Below, in pieces: positions 33,897 through 45,100 of a DNA stretch of 64,000 nt; position 1 is the stretch's first letter, and each line of letters starts with the position of its first letter. This DNA comes from Phylloscopus collybita. Lineage: Eukaryota > Chordata > Aves > Passeriformes > Phylloscopidae. The stretch spans positions 2,652,501 to 2,716,500 of the forward strand of contig JAJNNQ010000023.1 of NCBI GenBank assembly GCA_027886175.1, read 5' to 3'. The translations under genes were made by a program, and so were the position numbers. Under the pieces are notes generated by a model, which saw only the letters and a list, made by a program, of their open reading frames with translations, had not been told where the DNA came from and made no database searches.

Positions 33897-36800
33897 TAAT
33901 CATGGTGAACTGAAGCAAACAGAGGCTTTCAGACATCTGGAAAATACTCTGCTTGTTCTTCAGAAAAAGAAATCCCTCACAACCTTGACCTGGGCATTTC
34001 TCAACGTGTGCATTTACAATGGGTGGAATCTGTCTTAGGGCACATTGTTTAGTGCTAAATTGCTTCAAGACCCTGCATGTGGACACTGCTGGCTTTTGAG
34101 CTTTGTCAGCTCATCAAACTTGTCTAGGAATTGTTATTTATTAACGAATTGGTTTGAAATAATTGCTTTTCCATTAATGAAGTGAAGATACAGATGTGAA
34201 CTTCTGCTTACTGCAAGCATTTGCTGCAGGTACAGTATATGCAATGTAGAAGAGTTGCATTTGTAACTCGTAACACAATGCTTTGAAGTTTCCCTTTTAA
34301 TATATGCAATTAGGAGATGCAGAGTAGTGGCACTTTTATGTTCTCTACTACTGACTTGCCATTGGATATCTGTGGAAATTCAAGTCTGAGTGCCTCTCTT
34401 GGAATTCTAAACATCAGGTTGATCAACCTGTAATGGTGTCTTAATTTATCTCAGACTCACCAAGGAGCCATAAATAGCAAAGGAGAAATAATCATGATGA
34501 AACACCTTTGGGCTGTTCTACCTTAATCCTGTTCTGCTGTAACTTCTGGGCAGGACAGAACAATCTTTTTCTAGACCTCAATGTTTACTATTTAAACTGT
34601 GTATTTAGAAAGGAAGCAGGGACATGTAACTTTAGGTAGGGAAAAGCCTGATGTCAAACAAGGTGGTAGCCTGGAGTTGTTGAGTGTTTCCTCACTTGAA
34701 ATGATACCGAAGTGCTAAATAATAACTTTTTTAAGGTAGCTGGCATAGACTAAATGTTTGACTTGTACCTGTGTTTTACTCCAGGTGTGTGGTGTCCTCT
34801 CTTCTGACCAATGGTTTCACAAATAGTTAAAATGTAAAATTTTTCAAGGTATTTCTGAAGTAAAAGCTACCTCTGTTAGTCAACTTATTCTGTCTAAAAC
34901 TAGAACTCCATCATGCTTACATTAAACATGTCAGTACAAGAAAAAAATTGTAAAAAGCTGCAAGTTCCTTCAGCACGCTACAGCTGCTTGTACTGAAGTT
35001 CACTAGGTTTTATTTAGGAATATAATGGTTTTTAGATCTGATCTAGAAAATATTTACACAGTTACATCCAGGAGATCTGAACAGGGTACGAGGTAACTTG
35101 TGTTGTCTGCTTTCACGGTTGGCCAGCAGCAAATGTCTCCTGGCAGCAATTTCTGCAGGATTTAAAAGAGCCTGTGTTGTTGTTTCCAATCACTCTACCT
35201 CTACAGAGAAAAGGCTCTGAAAAGTTTTTGGTAGAAACCCCATCCTGTTGTGTGTTCCAGTTTGGTCTGAAGCTGAGCACCTGCTCATCAAAGAACAGGT
35301 TTCAGCCATTCAGGCCTAGGATGTGAGCAGAGAGGGAGAGGCTGGTGCTGTCACTGGAAGGTTCTCACACTGCAGCAGGGACATGGCTGTTGATGTAGCT
35401 TGCCTGCAGCACAGAACTCGGTCTGTTTTCTTTAAATAAGATAAAAAACTTGTAATCACATCAGGTATCAGTACAGACCTCTGCCAATACACGTTCCTGA
35501 AAGTCCTCTGAGTTGCTGGGGTAATCATGGGCCTTTCAATGCCTTCCCCACACCACTGGAACTGGGAAGTGTATGAATGTGGGAAAATAGGTTGCAGGCA
35601 ATTAGCTAAATTTGCCTTTATTCTGAAGCACAGCTGTAAGCTAAGCATAATCATCAAACCTGTTTAAAAATGTTGCAGGGTGTAACACTCTGTGGAGTTC
35701 CTCATTTAAATCCACTGTAATGTATACCCCAGGTGATGCTCATTTTAGAGAGAGAAGAATGAGATTGGGGATTTGCAGAACTCTTTTTTTCCCCCCACAG
35801 TGTAAAATGAGAATGGTGAGTGTTCTAAGGGCATCCAGTAGGAAGTACTGTCCTAGAGTTTCTAATGGTACAATGTGGGCACAAGGGCTCAGCCTGTGGT
35901 AGCTGCTGCTTTGTATCACAGATATTCAGAGGGCATTCGTGGTGTGCACTGCAGTTACTCTGAGCCCATGGAGAGCACCATGGATAAAACAGACAAAACT
36001 ACCTACCTGCCTTAAGTCTTAGCTCTACTGGCTTTCATTTGTATTCCCATGAGAGCTGACATTCCATGCAAGATATAAACCTGCTGTAGTTCTCCAGTTA
36101 AAAATCAGCTTTTGAGAGGTATGTCTGTTGGTGTGAGCCTGCACTGCACCCTGTGTGTCCTGCTTCTGCTGAGCTGTAGTGCATCCAGCTTGCTGTGCAT
36201 TCATGCTGTTAGTCATGTCTATACTTACAGACTATGCAATATCTTATACAAAAGCTAAAACAAAGGAAAATCCAGAATCTATAGGAAGGGCAATGACCTA
36301 TAGTAAGGTACAATGTAACTTGAAATACATCCCGTGGAGTAATCTGCATGTTGGATTGATGTCAGTCATCACCTCTTTCGAGGTGTTTTCCAGTATCCTC
36401 CTCACTCATTATCCTGCTGTGTTCAGCAGGAGAGGGATGGCTGCTGCCATGCACTGTGTGTCTAGGAGGAATATTTTGATTCCTCAGCCTTTCCCTTGGA
36501 GCAGCTGGTGCCACCTTCTCTCGTGCCATTTCCATGTTGCATTTGGCAGCTGTCACTGTACCAACAAGTGCAGTTGCAGTGGGAACCTGTGTTCTGTAGT
36601 CTGAGCTCACAGAATGGGGCCCTGGGGACGCTGTGCCAGGCTGTGGGTGCTGCCTGAGGGGATGTGTCAGGCACTGATCTATCTGAGCCTCTGAGCAATG
36701 GGACACTGCACCAATGTTAGCACAGGCTCAGGGGGTTTTCTCTTGTATTTGTCTTGATCCACATGTGGAGCGTCTTGCCCTCAAAACCTTTGTCATTTGT

Positions 36801-37690
36801 AGTTGGGAAACACTGGCAGATGCAATGCAGTTACTGTGTGCATGTACAATTAACTTGCAATTGCTGTTCACATGGATTTGGCTGTGGCAGTGTCTGTGCA
36901 CTCCTCAGCAATGGGATCAGCTTGAAGAACTGTGGAAAGCAGGTGCAACTCAGGACAGGTTCCATTATTCCCTCTTTGGACAAGTCCTCTCTCATCCTCC
37001 TTTTCTGCCACTTGTCACCATTGTGCTGAAGGCTTTCCTGGATGGTTTTCCTCACTTCTCTTGGGCCCAGTGAACAGAGCCTTACATGTGCCTGGTGTAA
37101 AGTGACTTGGACTCGAAGGAATCATGTGAAAGATTAGTTTTGGTTAGGAAATTAGGTACTCCTAGAAGATTGTTACAGATGTAGTCATTAACTTTTGCAT
37201 CTCAGGCTATCTAGAGACTTGTGCCTGGACAGCAGTAGTTTGCATGCCTTATAAATGATTTCAAAACCTGCCTAGCAGACCTTAGGTTAGATCTAACACC
37301 CTGACCCCTAAAACCAAGCCCTTTTGTCATGTCCTTTCCTATAACTGTGTGGCAAGTGCCACTCAGCAGATGCTTCAGCTCTTGCTTGAGCAGCACAGTG
37401 GGAGTTCCTTGCATGGCTGTGGTGGGATGGCATCGGGGCTGTGTCTGCTGCAGTGAGCAAAAGGCAGAGTGCATCTGTGCAGAGGGAGAGCACTGCTTTG
37501 TGTAAGGTGTAACCTCATATTCCAGTACTTCACAATGAAACATTCCATACCTGGCATCAATTGTGCAAGTCTCAAAGAAAACCCAAATATTTATAGTTGA
37601 GCTCTGACTCTCGGGCTGTATTTATGAAGTTACACAAATAGCAAAACCTCAGCTGGCTCACATAATAAAGAAAGAGTGCTAGTTCTGACA
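33897..37690 (+). other. CYBC1: CYBC1 3'UTR and downstream sequence
   Basis: There is no coding exon after the CYBC1 stop. The best plus-strand poly(A) signal is AATAAA at 37664-37669, followed by GT-rich 'CAGTGTTGTAGGTGGCTGGG'. Use of it would make a 3.8-kb 3'UTR. An ATTAAA near 34920 is closer but lacks a GT-rich element. The true end needs transcript data. Confidence 0.4.
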
Positions 37691-38149
37691 GTGTTGTAGG
37701 TGGCTGGGAGGCAAAAATACTGCTGGAAAATGTTTAGAAATTGCCTTTTTTTTTTAAATTTTAAAATTGCAAGTAGAATTTCAGCCAGGCCTTGTTGTTG
37801 TATTGTCTTTTTTTTTAAAAAAAGTTCATTGATAAAATCAACTTTGATACCTTGTTTTGCGTCGCTGTAGTATTTTGTATTGTTTGTAATTAAAATTATT
37901 AAAATATTAATGGCTGTCGAAATTATTACTGGGAACAGATCTACTGAAGGAGTTAATGAGGGAGAGGACAGAGTAGAAGAAACCCAAATAACTGCTTAGA
38001 AATGACCCTGCTGACACCCTTGCACCAGTCCAGCTTTTAATTCCATATAAGCTGACAGATCCAACTCTCTATTGGTGAATATTTCCATTTTCCCTCCTTT
38101 AAAGCAAACCAACATGCTACACACACAAAAAAGCAGCACCCTTCTACAA

Positions 38150-38981
38150 ACACCTGGAGTATCAAAGGCTTTATTCAAGTAAAATAAATTAAGATCTTGT
38201 TTAGTTCAAGCTATGTGACAGGTGTACATAGCAGTTTGTTCTTTTTAGATAAAGATCTGCATGTATGTGAACTTAGCTACTGAGACTCTCATTGAGTCAG
38301 TTGAAGCTTGTCTTATGCTGTTGTTGGGACAAAGCTGCAAAGTGCAGGTTGCAGTTAGAGGTTTTACACAGTCAAACAGATGCCTCAGTGAGTGGGGTGG
38401 TGCTTTTCTGTGGGGATGAGGCTAGGCTGAGCTCAGGTGGTGCTCTGGCAGCAGGTGAGGCAGCCCAAGGTGTTCAGGCAGCTTTCCCTCCAAGCCCGGG
38501 TGTCACTGCCTCAGGAGCTCCCTCTTGCCACAACTCAGAGCACAGCTGACAGGTGAAGGAGTTATGGTGCAGAACATAATGACCCAAAGAGTTTTAAAGC
38601 ATCCTAAATATTAGGGTAGAACTTTGCCAGGTCATTGTTATGTAGGAGGCTGTTGCTACAAATCCTGAATTTGGAAGAAACTGGGTTTTTCTCCTGCCTT
38701 GTAGGAGAGTGTAGGAGCTGTGATTCACTCCTGCATTCTGTTCTGTAAGGGGAGCAAACCTGACTTACAGGCAGGTGAATTGAAGCTTGGCATGTGTTAA
38801 GACAGGAAAATTGAGTTGAAGTGTTTTATGCTAATAAATTCCTTCATGCCTTCAGGTCACTTTTGTTTAACCACAGTTCATTCTTCACCTCTCAAGATGA
38901 CAAACTCCAGCTCAAGGACTAGTTGCTGATTTTCACTAGTCGTGTTTTCCCAGGGAATGAATCAGACTAATTGAAATGCCC
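38150..38981 (-). other. HEXD: HEXD 3'UTR with poly(A) signal
   Basis: On the minus strand AATAAA lies at 38170-38175. It is followed by a GT-rich element (TTTTGTGTGTGTAGC) at about 38117-38132, the classical arrangement for cleavage near 38150. This gives a 3'UTR of about 830 nt. Convergent CYBC1 would end roughly 450 bp away. Confidence 0.65.
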
Positions 38982-39150
38982 CTAATTTTGTGCTTTTATT
39001 GCTTCATCTAAATCATCCACCACTTGCTGCAGCTTCTGTAGGCTGGGGTGGACATTCTCCTCCATCCATTCATCTATAGCACACCTGTGGAAAACTTGCT
39101 CCATGGCTGCTTGGAGGTCTTGCACCACAGCATTCCACTTGGAGAGGAGA
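38982..39150 (-). CDS. HEXD: HEXD coding exon 12 (terminal)
   Basis: 169 nt encode [40 protein letters not shown] and [11 protein letters not shown], then TAG. An AATAAA hexamer (38995-39000) lies within the last codons. Confidence 0.95.
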
Positions 39151-42100
39151 CTGAGCAGAAATGAGAAGGAAGAAACCATGACATTTGCAGGTGAGCTCTG
39201 CCTCAGGGGAGGGTTGGCTTACTGGCCTTTGGAAGGGAGCACTGTCCTTAAAACCACTTTACAGGAAAAAAAAGCATCTCTTACAAGAGCCCAAAGGACT
39301 TGATTTTGTTCAGATGGCAAAAGCTTGATGCTGTTCCTGTTTTAAGTTCCATTAATCTTGGCACTTTTCTCATGCAAAGACTTTTAAAGTACCAAAATGT
39401 GAGCTTGAAAAAAAAAAATTACACATTTTAAGTGTAACTGAAACCCACTGTGAGACTTGTTGGGAATTTAATTCTGGGTTCCATCAGAAAGAGTAGATGA
39501 GGTTGGATATTCACCTTATCAAAGGAAAAAAAAAAAAAAAGTACAAATGAACCTTTTAGCATGAATTGGCAAAATGTCTAGGACAAGCTCTGAAAAGCCC
39601 ATGGTGACAGGGAGCAGGGGGAAGGGCCTGGCTTTATTTTTATTCCAAGCCCTGCCTGGAATCTGGCCCAGTGTGAGCTTCTCCAGCAAGGCCAACCACT
39701 GCTTAAGGCGCAGCAGGGCTGTACAGGAGTAACAAGGGAGAGGCTTTTGGAGACCAATTTTGTACTTGTTCTCAAAGAATTCATTCAACAGAAGGCAAAG
39801 ATAAAATTTGAATCACAGAATGGTTTGTGATGGAAGGGAATTTTGAAGATCATCTACTTCCAACCCAAATATGTATAAAAACATTATGGATACTTTATCT
39901 GATTCCCACTGATGTTTCTGAGATAATTATGGATAGAGGTAAGGGCTCACAACTCTCTGTATCTGAGTGCCCAAAATGTATCAGACTTGATTTCCCCTGT
40001 AATGAAAAACAAGTGGTGTTACCTGACTGCATCTGGCTGGAAGTGGTGCATGATGATAGGATGAATAATCTTCCTTTTCCTGTGGTAAGGGCTGAACCAG
40101 CCTGTGACATACCTGCAAATGGATGTTGGTGGGAGCAGTGATGAAACAGCAGCAACATCTGTTTGTTACTGCCAGGGAATTGGGGAAGGCTTTAGCTGAA
40201 CTCCTGCACAGAGATGATGCTTAAGGAGTAAGTTTATTTCAGTCTATTGATCTTTGGAATTAGCTTGTGAAAGTGTTCCAGGCAGATGATCACCTCATCA
40301 TCTGCTGCAGAGTAAGTTTTATTTCAAGCTCCTTTTCTTTTGTAACTGCACCATTGAAATTTTTCATTTTTCTTGCAATTAAGGAAAGAACTAGATACTT
40401 CAAATAAGGCAGCATATAGTATTTAGGAAATTTGCTAAAATATTTTAAATTTTGATCTAAATATTATGTTCTGCTGAGGTGTCAGTGACACCTGAAATGC
40501 AGAGCTTGGTATTTAAATCACTTTTCTGGAGCTGTGCCCCACTTTCAGATGATACAGCTCCAACACTCCTGCAGCCAGGCAGAGAATCAACAGAAACCTC
40601 ATTACCTGTTCCTTTCGAGAAGTTCATCCACTGATGACTTGAGGTAGAAACTAACTTGTGTCACAAGTGTGAGGATATTGCTCCCAGGGAAGGTCCCCAG
40701 ACTTGTGCTGTCCAAAGAGGAGCTGTTAGTTTCTGAACTTACCACACAAGGAGAAGCACCTGAATTCTGCAGCTGGAATTTTACCTCATGAAAGTATCAA
40801 TTTCCAAGTTAGACATTCCCAGGAGCTTTTCCACATTTTCTTTAACCTTTTCAGAATAGCCACCTGGCAGAAGAGAGTGGAAATGAGTAAAGGAGCTTAA
40901 GGAACCAAAATGTTCATACAAGAGGGGTTTTCTGGAGTATTCTGCCTTGGCTTAGTAGTTCCCCTTTGGTGAAGAATTTTTTAAAATGAAAATCAAAGGA
41001 AAAAACACTTGTGGGTAGGAGGAGGAGCTCATTGTCTTTCACACAGTTGTCTTGTGCAAGGTGAGGACTTCCTAGCTCTGAGCTTTCTGTTCAGGGTGCT
41101 GAATATTTCTAGTGCCTTAATTAAAAAAAAATCAGTATTTATTTTGAAAATAAGAAAAATTCTGTTGGCAATTGCCTGTAAAGAAAGCAGAAACTACAGG
41201 AGGTATTTTACCAGTATCCTCCCTAGATCCACTTAAAAAAACTCAATTAGTTAAAACAACTTCTACACATGAGCACGTTCTAAATCTGAACTAAATTAGT
41301 CTCATTTATGTATCACTATTGTTTCAAATCAGTTTGAAAAGCAATTCTGCATCTCAAATTTATTTTTTAATATAAGCACGGGATTTTTGACCATTTGTGT
41401 GTTAGATCACAACAAATGAAGAGGATACAATGGCTATTTTTAAATACTTAGGCCAAGAGGCTTCTCTGCTCCCATACTGCAAATTGTAATTTATTGTTCA
41501 TAATTCAGGCCATGATCAATTCAGCAAACAACCTCAAAATATAACAAACAAGCCTGTGCCAATCTTAGGGCAAGGTCACTTCACTCCTGTGCTTGGCATT
41601 ATCTGAGAGAGAATAGAATTGTCATTGTACCATTCTTTAGTGCCTGCAGACACACGGCCAGTGATGGAATTGCCACAGGGAGAAGCTCACACAAAACAGA
41701 GAAGTGATCATATCTACGTAAGAAAACATCTGTTAATTACATGTTTTACCCTTAGAGCATACTAAACAAGCAGGAAGCTTTAATATTTCAATCACTGAAA
41801 TTCAAAGAGCTTCAGAAACATCAGTTTCTGTCTCAGAGAAGAGATCACTTATGTCTGAAATGTGAAGTATTCCTTTTTTACTAGTAAGAACAGATAAAAA
41901 TCAAATTCTCTTCTCAAGGCAAATTAGAGTCAGAAAGTAGACATCAGCTCTCTGGTATTCCCTAAGACTTCCTGACTGCATAGAAATGTTTTACTCCTTC
42001 ATTACATTAACAAATTCTCATCTCTTACGTGGTTTCACTGTGTTTGAGTTCCTATCAGACATGCAGATAGAGACACCATGCATGAACTGCTCTTGTCTAT

Positions 42101-45100
42101 GAGCAGTTCAAGGTGGCACAAAATCCATTCAAGCCTTCCAACCCCATCTGCTGGTGGTGGTGTCCCCAAAGCCACTGTTCCTGCTGGTTAGTGCTGCACA
42201 GCTAACAACTCTGAACTCCACAGTCTGGGGCTGAGGCCCCAGCAGTGAGAGACAGAAAGATTTGCAGAGTTCCCTTCTAAATCCCCAGCTTCCCTGTACC
42301 TCTTAGGGGGCTTTTGGGTGGAAATCTGCTTATCTGTGAGCCTTGGAAGCACAGCAAAGGCTGTTCCTCACCTCTGCCAGCCGGTCAGCGCGATACCTTC
42401 GAGGAGGTCAGCAGGGCTCCTGCTGGCCACCTGCAGCCACTCCAGCTGGTTCCTGAGGTGGTGCCCAATCAGTGTCAGAGACTGATTCACTCCCGTGGCT
42501 CCCTTGAAGGCACTTGCAAACCACACCTTGGAGAAGCCACACCTGTGGTACTTCTCTATGAGCTGCACTGCAGTGAGACACAAAGGGACACGCACGGGAT
42601 GAGCTTCCTCCAGTTTCAGCCCCAGCTGCAATGCTGCAGTGAAGGGGAACACAGCTCCAGATCCACCAGGCTGCTGAGCCCTTTCCTGTCAGGCTTGGAG
42701 CATCAGTGAGGATGGGGTATTTGACACCCCCTCTAAGCAGCCTTTTGAGTGGCTCCTCCTATTTTTATGTGCCAGTTACTGTATTCCACTCCCTTGTATA
42801 GTTACCATGCTAGGAGCCCTGAGATTGTAACAGTCATGCACAACATCTGACAGCTGATTGCTCTTGCAACAAAGAATTTTTTTCATGAATGTTAGGTGCT
42901 TGGCTGGAGCCCTCTGAATTCTATAGATTTATGAAGCCCTGAAGCTTCTTTTGCAGAGCTGCTCAATACAGAGTTCTGTGCTCCTACTGGTGTTAATGCA
43001 AGGAGAGTTAATGTAATAGTGCTTGTAAAAAACTTCTGAATCTCCTATCACTGATTTTTCAGCAGGATACATAAATCTCTGCTGAAAAAAATTAAGCAGC
43101 CTACAATGCAAGTCATTCATAGGGGAAACATAAATAGAAAAAGAAGAAAAGTAATAGCAACTATGATGTGAAATCAAACAAGGGCCGTCTTTAAGCTATT
43201 AAAGCAATAAAAAACAATTCAGCAAAACCAGAATGTTTCAGTGCCCAGCTAAGGTAGGTTTTAATGCTAGAATTTTGCTTTGGCTATTTTGCTTCTACAC
43301 AGCTCAGCAGAGAAGTACAAACCTTTGCTCTCCACGTCGATATCTGCTGCATAGTCCCAGATCATTGGCTGCACCAGCTGTGGGACCCCGGACTCTGAAA
43401 GGAGCAGAGCTCTTCTAAGTCATGGAAAACAGCTGGGTAAGTGAGAACTCAGTAGGTTACTGGGGCAGTAGAATGGGACTACAACTATGGCTTGTCACTT
43501 ACAGCTGAAATGCCCCTGGGCATTTTCAGCCTGGCCAGGACTTGGCACATGCCCAGGGGCACTGTCCTCAGGCATTGTGAAACAATTAATATGGAGGAGC
43601 AGTGACAATTTATCAGAGATCCCATTTGTCCCAAGCCCACCTCATTCTTAGCTCCTTGGGATCAGGTGCTGCAAAGGCCAGCCATGAACATCAGAAGGTG
43701 CTGAGAGGCAAAGAGATTTAGACTGGGACCACAGATGTTAACAGGTTGTTGTTTGAATGTACAAGGAAAGTAGAATTGATGGCAGCCACTGCAGGGTGAG
43801 TGTTTTGTGATGGAAAACCAGAGTGTTCAGACTGGCCCACACTCACACAGGGACTCTGTGACAGCCAAGGACTGAGTGCTTCTATTCTCCTGTCAAACAG
43901 ACCACAGCTCAACTCTTGCCAGATTTGTTGTTTTCCTTACATTCAGCTGCCAGCCAACCTGTTCTATCTGCCTGTGTAAACCTGCCTTACCCCATGGCTC
44001 GTCACACACCTGCCAGTGTTTCCTCACTCATCCCCCTGAGCATGTCATCCCACACGATGGCTGTCACCATGGGGTAAGACGAGGCCAAACAAGTGGCAAC
44101 TGCTTTTATGTGGGACAGGCACAGCTTCTCTGGAGTGTTGTCTTGCTGCTGCAGCCACTGCTTTGACTCCTCTCCTTCGCCAAGGTAGTAGACCTGAAAC
44201 ACCAAGCAAATCATCCTGACTTCTTGTATAGAAATAGAGAAAGTGTGGTAGATAAAATGAGGTTCCTATCTTGGGGAACATCATCCAAATGTGAGTCTAG
44301 AAGCAACCTGGGGCCATATCCAAGGGTGGCCCAGCATACTTAGTCCCATGCAGAGAGTGAATTAAAATTTGCTGGGTTTAGAGCAGGTTTTATTTATTCT
44401 ACATAAATAATATTTTGCTTTATAAAAGCCTACAGCTCCCCGTCTAACCTTTCCACCAGTTTCAACACAACAGGATACAAAATGCTAAACTAGTATCAGT
44501 ACAGTTAGGTGGTCATAATGAATTCCAGGGATCTGCATGCCATCAGGATGGTTTTAAGAAACTATGAGAAAGAGAAGCTTGAGTTTTCTTCTCAAGGAGA
44601 CAAACTACCAAGGGAAAAAACCCAACACTTCCAACCAGAGAAGGGTTTGCTTTGAGTAACTTGACCAGAACAATGAGCCAACATCTTACACCAAACTTAC
44701 AGGATTCTTAGTGAACAGTTCTAATTAATATCTCACTTCAAATACCTATTTGGCCTAAACCCAAATGCTGTTAGATTTAAGAAGCTGCTTTCAATACTTT
44801 GATATTACACTCGTATCCATGGAAATGACAACCTGTGGTACAGGAATCATTTACTGTCAAAAAGACTTTTCTACACTGGCTCGAGGGGTGTTTTCTGTCC
44901 CCAAAATCCCACCCAAACCTGGCCTGGACACCACTGAAATGCAGAAGCCTCAGCCCTTGCTATCATTCCTCAAAAGAAAAGAAACATTCCCAGCTCAAGA
45001 GAAGTCCCACCTCATCACATCCGATGTGAAACCACTGTAAGTCCTCGTGCAGGGCCATGACCTGGTCAATCATGGCTCTGACCAGTGCCAGGGACTCCTC

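Noticed and set aside
40870..42371. Apparent loss of the HEXD exon encoding the [12 protein letters not shown] segment
   Set aside because: Exons 7 and 9 cannot be joined in frame, which first suggested a broken gene. The 83-nt exon at 41631-41713 restores the frame and the conserved segment, so the gene is intact.
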